Origin: Chitinophagaceae bacterium
GTDB lineage: Bacteria; Bacteroidota; Bacteroidia; Chitinophagales; Chitinophagaceae
Assembly (NCBI GenBank): GCA_019752045.1
Contig: JAIEMP010000014.1
Span: 1-64,000, forward strand
DNA: 64,000 nt
Reading direction: 5' to 3'
The notes below the pieces were generated by a model. The model worked only from the letters and a program-made list of their open reading frames with translations. It did no database searches and was not told the DNA's origin. Below, in pieces: positions 62,053-64,000 of the stretch. A program made the translations under genes and the position numbers. The stretch's first letter is position 1, and every line of letters starts with the position of its first letter.

Positions 62053-63417
62053 TTAAGCAATAAAATCAGTTTGCATCATTGGCACTTTCTTAAAAGAAGT
62101 TAGCCTTTTTGCAAATTCCTTTTTCACATCTTTATCAAAACTGTCCAAATAGTTTTCAGTAGTTTTTAAATCTGTATGGCCAAGTGCTTCCTGTATGAAT
62201 ACAGTACTGGCACCGGACCGTTTGAGAACAGTAGAGAAAGTATGTCTTGCAACGTAGGTGGTAGCTTTTTTATCAATACCTAAATTTTTAAAAATGCGCT
62301 TCATCCAGTCGTTTATAAATCCAACAAAATTTTGAATGAGTTCATATTGACGCAGAGGAGACAATCCATCCTGTAGTATTGGAAATAAATAATTACTTGA
62401 AGATTTATTTTTATTTCCCAATCGTTCAATTATTTCTTTCATATCATCCGTAAGAAAAATAGTAATTGGCTTTGGGTCACTTCTCAATGAACGTTCTGTT
62501 TTAGAACGCTCAAATGTTAGATAGTCGCCATCAATGTTTTTATACTTCAGGTTTGCAATATCTTTTGGGTTCATACCATTACCAAAATAACTGAACAGCC
62601 AATAGTCCTTTGCTTGTTGCTCACCAGTTAATTCAGGATTGCATTCATAGAAATATATTTTTTCAACTTCTGACAGTTCAAGTGCTTTCTTTACATTTTT
62701 TGATGTTGGGATTCTATATTTACGTTTGCCAAAAGGATAACACTTTTCCCGTTTGATAATACCATCCTCTATTGCCTCATTAAAGATGGCCCGGAGTGGC
62801 CGCAGGTATATACCAATGGTGGTTTTCGAGATATCCTGACTTTTCAGCCAGTTCTCGTACTCTTTGAGGTAGGTGGAAGTAATGATTGTAAACGGTACAT
62901 CGCCCCTGAATTTCTTTAATGATACATAACTGCAATGATAACTGATAGCACTGCTAATTCTGCTTTCCCGGATTAACTGCTTAATGTATTTGAGGTAGGA
63001 AAAAGAAATTATCCCAGACTTACCAAACGTTTCAGTTAATAGCGGCAACTTTTTGTAAAAGGGGGTGTAATTAAATTCATCTCCATTTGGAGTAGTTAAT
63101 TCAGCTTTAAAATTTCTTTGGCGAAAGTGTGCATTGCCTTTTATGAAATCTTTTTCAAACTCTGTAAAATTAAAAGGGGCTAATTCTTTCACAGCATTTT
63201 CAGCCTTCCTTTCAATTTCTTTCAGTTTATCTCTTACACGCTGCAATTCATTACTGATTCTTGAAGCAGGCAGTTTTTCCCATTCTTCTTTTGACAGGTC
63301 AAAAGTAGTTGGATAATATTCAGTAACACGTTGAAAAGTTACCCTTAATTTTACGGGGTATTTTTCTAATTTTTTCATCCTCCGTGTATCGAGGATGATG
63401 GAAATTGTTGTTGACAT
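62053..63417 (-). CDS. Tyrosine recombinase (site-specific integrase)
   Basis: A 454-residue integrase. The N-terminal arm-binding and SAM-like core-binding domains (FSYLKYIKQLIRESRISSAI, KTTIGIYLRPLRAIFNEAIE) precede the catalytic domain. Catalytic residues seen are Arg in ARHTFSTVL, His in ALGHTDLKTT and the nucleophile Tyr in TENYLDSF. The first Arg, normally in a T/A-R-G motif, is replaced by Asn (FGNGMNPKDIANL), a feature I have the impression recurs in some Bacteroidota integrases. It is 207 bases from a tRNA-Arg 3' fragment, which should be its attachment site. Confidence 0.9.
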   Translation of the reverse strand: MSTTISIILDTRRMKKLEKYPVKLRVTFQRVTEYYPTTFDLSKEEWEKLPASRISNELQRVRDKLKEIERKAENAVKELAPFNFTEFEKDFIKGNAHFRQRNFKAELTTPNGDEFNYTPFYKKLPLLTETFGKSGIISFSYLKYIKQLIRESRISSAISYHCSYVSLKKFRGDVPFTIITSTYLKEYENWLKSQDISKTTIGIYLRPLRAIFNEAIEDGIIKREKCYPFGKRKYRIPTSKNVKKALELSEVEKIYFYECNPELTGEQQAKDYWLFSYFGNGMNPKDIANLKYKNIDGDYLTFERSKTERSLRSDPKPITIFLTDDMKEIIERLGNKNKSSSNYLFPILQDGLSPLRQYELIQNFVGFINDWMKRIFKNLGIDKKATTYVARHTFSTVLKRSGASTVFIQEALGHTDLKTTENYLDSFDKDVKKEFAKRLTSFKKVPMMQTDFIA

Positions 63418-63473
63418 AATTTATGATTTTCGTTATCTCCATTCATTCCCACATCATAAATCACCAATGATGA

Positions 63474-63523
63474 ATTTGCAAACAATTTGCAAACAAACCA
63501 CTATTAAAACAGTATTTACTGTT
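63474..63523. repeat. Tandem and inverted repeats upstream of the integrase
   Basis: ATTTGCAAACA occurs twice in perfect tandem (63474-63484, 63485-63495). AACAGTA/TACTGTT (63508-63514 and 63517-63523) is a palindrome with a two-base spacer. They lie between the integrase start and the tRNA fragment, the usual place for arm-type integrase or excisionase binding sites. Confidence 0.5.
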
Positions 63524-63623
63524 GCAAAGAGAAAAAAGCAATTTCCATGCAACAATTTGAAATTAAATAGTTTAGGTTAAAATCAGTAAAAGCAGATTAA
63601 ACTAAGAAAAGTATATTTTCCAA

Positions 63624-63666
63624 CTACGGATCAGAAGGTTTCAGGTTTGAATCCTGACGCGGTCAC
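63624..63666 (+). other. Attachment site: 3' part of tRNA-Arg(ACG)
   Basis: From 63624 the sequence fits the anticodon loop CTACGGA (anticodon ACG), the 3' side of the anticodon stem (TCAGA), the variable region, a T-arm with stem TCAGG/CCTGA and loop TTTGAAT, and a 3' acceptor strand CGCGGTC followed by the discriminator A. The 5' half of the tRNA is missing here, so this is a duplicated 3' end left by integration. The rest of the tRNA was not found in the window. Confidence 0.7.
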
Positions 63667-63699
63667 AAAACCCTTTAGCAAAAGCTAAAGGGTTTTTTT
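63667..63699 (+). terminator. tRNA terminator
   Basis: Perfect 13-base stem AAAACCCTTTAGC/GCTAAAGGGTTTT (63667-63679 with 63684-63696), AAAA loop, continuing Ts. It directly follows the tRNA-Arg 3' end. Confidence 0.9.
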
Positions 63700-63726
63700 A
63701 TTAATAAATTTTATAGTTAGAGCTCT

Positions 63727-64000
63727 TCACTCATCCAACCCAAATGCAAATAAAGTAGCGCTCCCGGTAACCATGCCCATAGCACTGGTGCTGGCCATTA
63801 AAAAAATATATTCACCGGCTGGCAGCTTTTTATCCAATACCAGCTCCCAGTAACCATCTTTTATTTTCTTTACACTAAATCCCATTTGAACACTGGACTT
63901 TATTTTTTTACCGCCAAAGGGTAACATGCCGGGTGTTTTCATCAGGTAAATTTTTCGTTGTCCTTTTGAAGTTTCGCTCCTGTATAATGTAATTGAACCG
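63727..64000 (-). CDS. Hypothetical protein (5' partial, C-terminal part)
   Basis: The minus-strand frame is open to the right edge, upstream of the internal ATG at 63942. The visible 90 residues include the strand-rich stretch FSVKKIKDGYWELVLDKKLP and a hydrophobic segment (AGEYIFLMASTSAMGMVT). They end FAFGLDE. I do not recognise the family. It is the first gene beyond the element's attachment site, so it should be ordinary chromosome. Confidence 0.6.
   Translation of the reverse strand, partial: GSITLYRSETSKGQRKIYLMKTPGMLPFGGKKIKSSVQMGFSVKKIKDGYWELVLDKKLPAGEYIFLMASTSAMGMVTGSATLFAFGLDE

Noticed and set aside
63624-63666. Complete tRNA gene
   Set aside because: Only the anticodon loop to the 3' end is present; the D-arm and 5' acceptor strand are missing.

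Overview
The window is bacterial chromosomal DNA from a member of the Bacteroidota, most likely a Chitinophagaceae relative. It is AT-rich (roughly 40% G+C by eye). It carries a type IX secretion sorting-domain protein, DUF5686 and TonB-receptor-like outer membrane proteins, PepSY-like secreted proteins and Bacteroidota-style TAnnTTTG promoter elements. No rRNA, complete tRNA, insertion sequence or CRISPR array was seen.

Layout. 1-5.3 kb: membrane transport and metal handling (SulP-carbonic anhydrase fusion, MgtC, CDF exporter, NicO/UreH-like protein, P1B metal ATPase). 5.4-24.9 kb: an OmpR-type two-component system followed by envelope genes (HtrA protease, lipoproteins, DUF5686 outer membrane protein operon, ECF sigma factor with a membrane-anchored barrel protein, PepSY-like proteins, a frameshifted PAP2 phosphatase). 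25-32 kb: a one-direction stress and ion island (potassium channel, two universal stress proteins, VIT family, DUF1003, PPK2, P-type proton ATPase, Nramp-related transporter). 32-41 kb: a PepSY lipoprotein, a TolC/adaptor/RND efflux set with two frameshifts, and a TonB-receptor-like protein. 41-44 kb: serine hydrolase, outer membrane protein and Crp/Fnr regulator. 44.6-63.7 kb: mobile-element content. This holds SSB, a truncated DUF932 gene, a secreted-protein cargo block with three tandem paralogues, an oriT-like region with three mobilization genes, a ubiquitin-like conjugation operon with a divergent regulatory operon, a DUF1016 nuclease, a tyrosine integrase, and a tRNA-Arg(ACG) 3' fragment that looks like an attachment site.

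Two systems stand out. First, eleven promoters between 5.3 and 38.6 kb share a direct repeat of the form TTCAG-N6-TACAG. It is followed 10 bases later (11 in one case) by a TAnnTTTR -7 element and, 31-58 bases later, by the start codon. The site occurs in front of the response regulator itself, so the two-component system at 5.4-7.3 kb probably controls a clustered envelope-stress regulon (HtrA, ECF sigma factor, DUF5686 operon, three PepSY-like proteins, PAP2, TonB-like protein).

Second, at 58.3-60.8 kb there is a compact ubiquitin-like pathway: a protein with two ubiquitin-like domains, an E2-like protein with no cysteine at all, and a JAMM-protease/E1 fusion. It is transcribed away from a sigma-like/helical/ImmA-peptidase operon, and a 10-base inverted repeat lies between the two. 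It sits inside the mobile element, which suggests a defence or stress role. The missing catalytic cysteine means it cannot follow the standard thioester-relay chemistry through this E2-like protein.

Three genes within 24.6-35.7 kb carry single-base frameshifts that would each be repaired by one indel, so sequencing error and real gene decay both need to be considered there.
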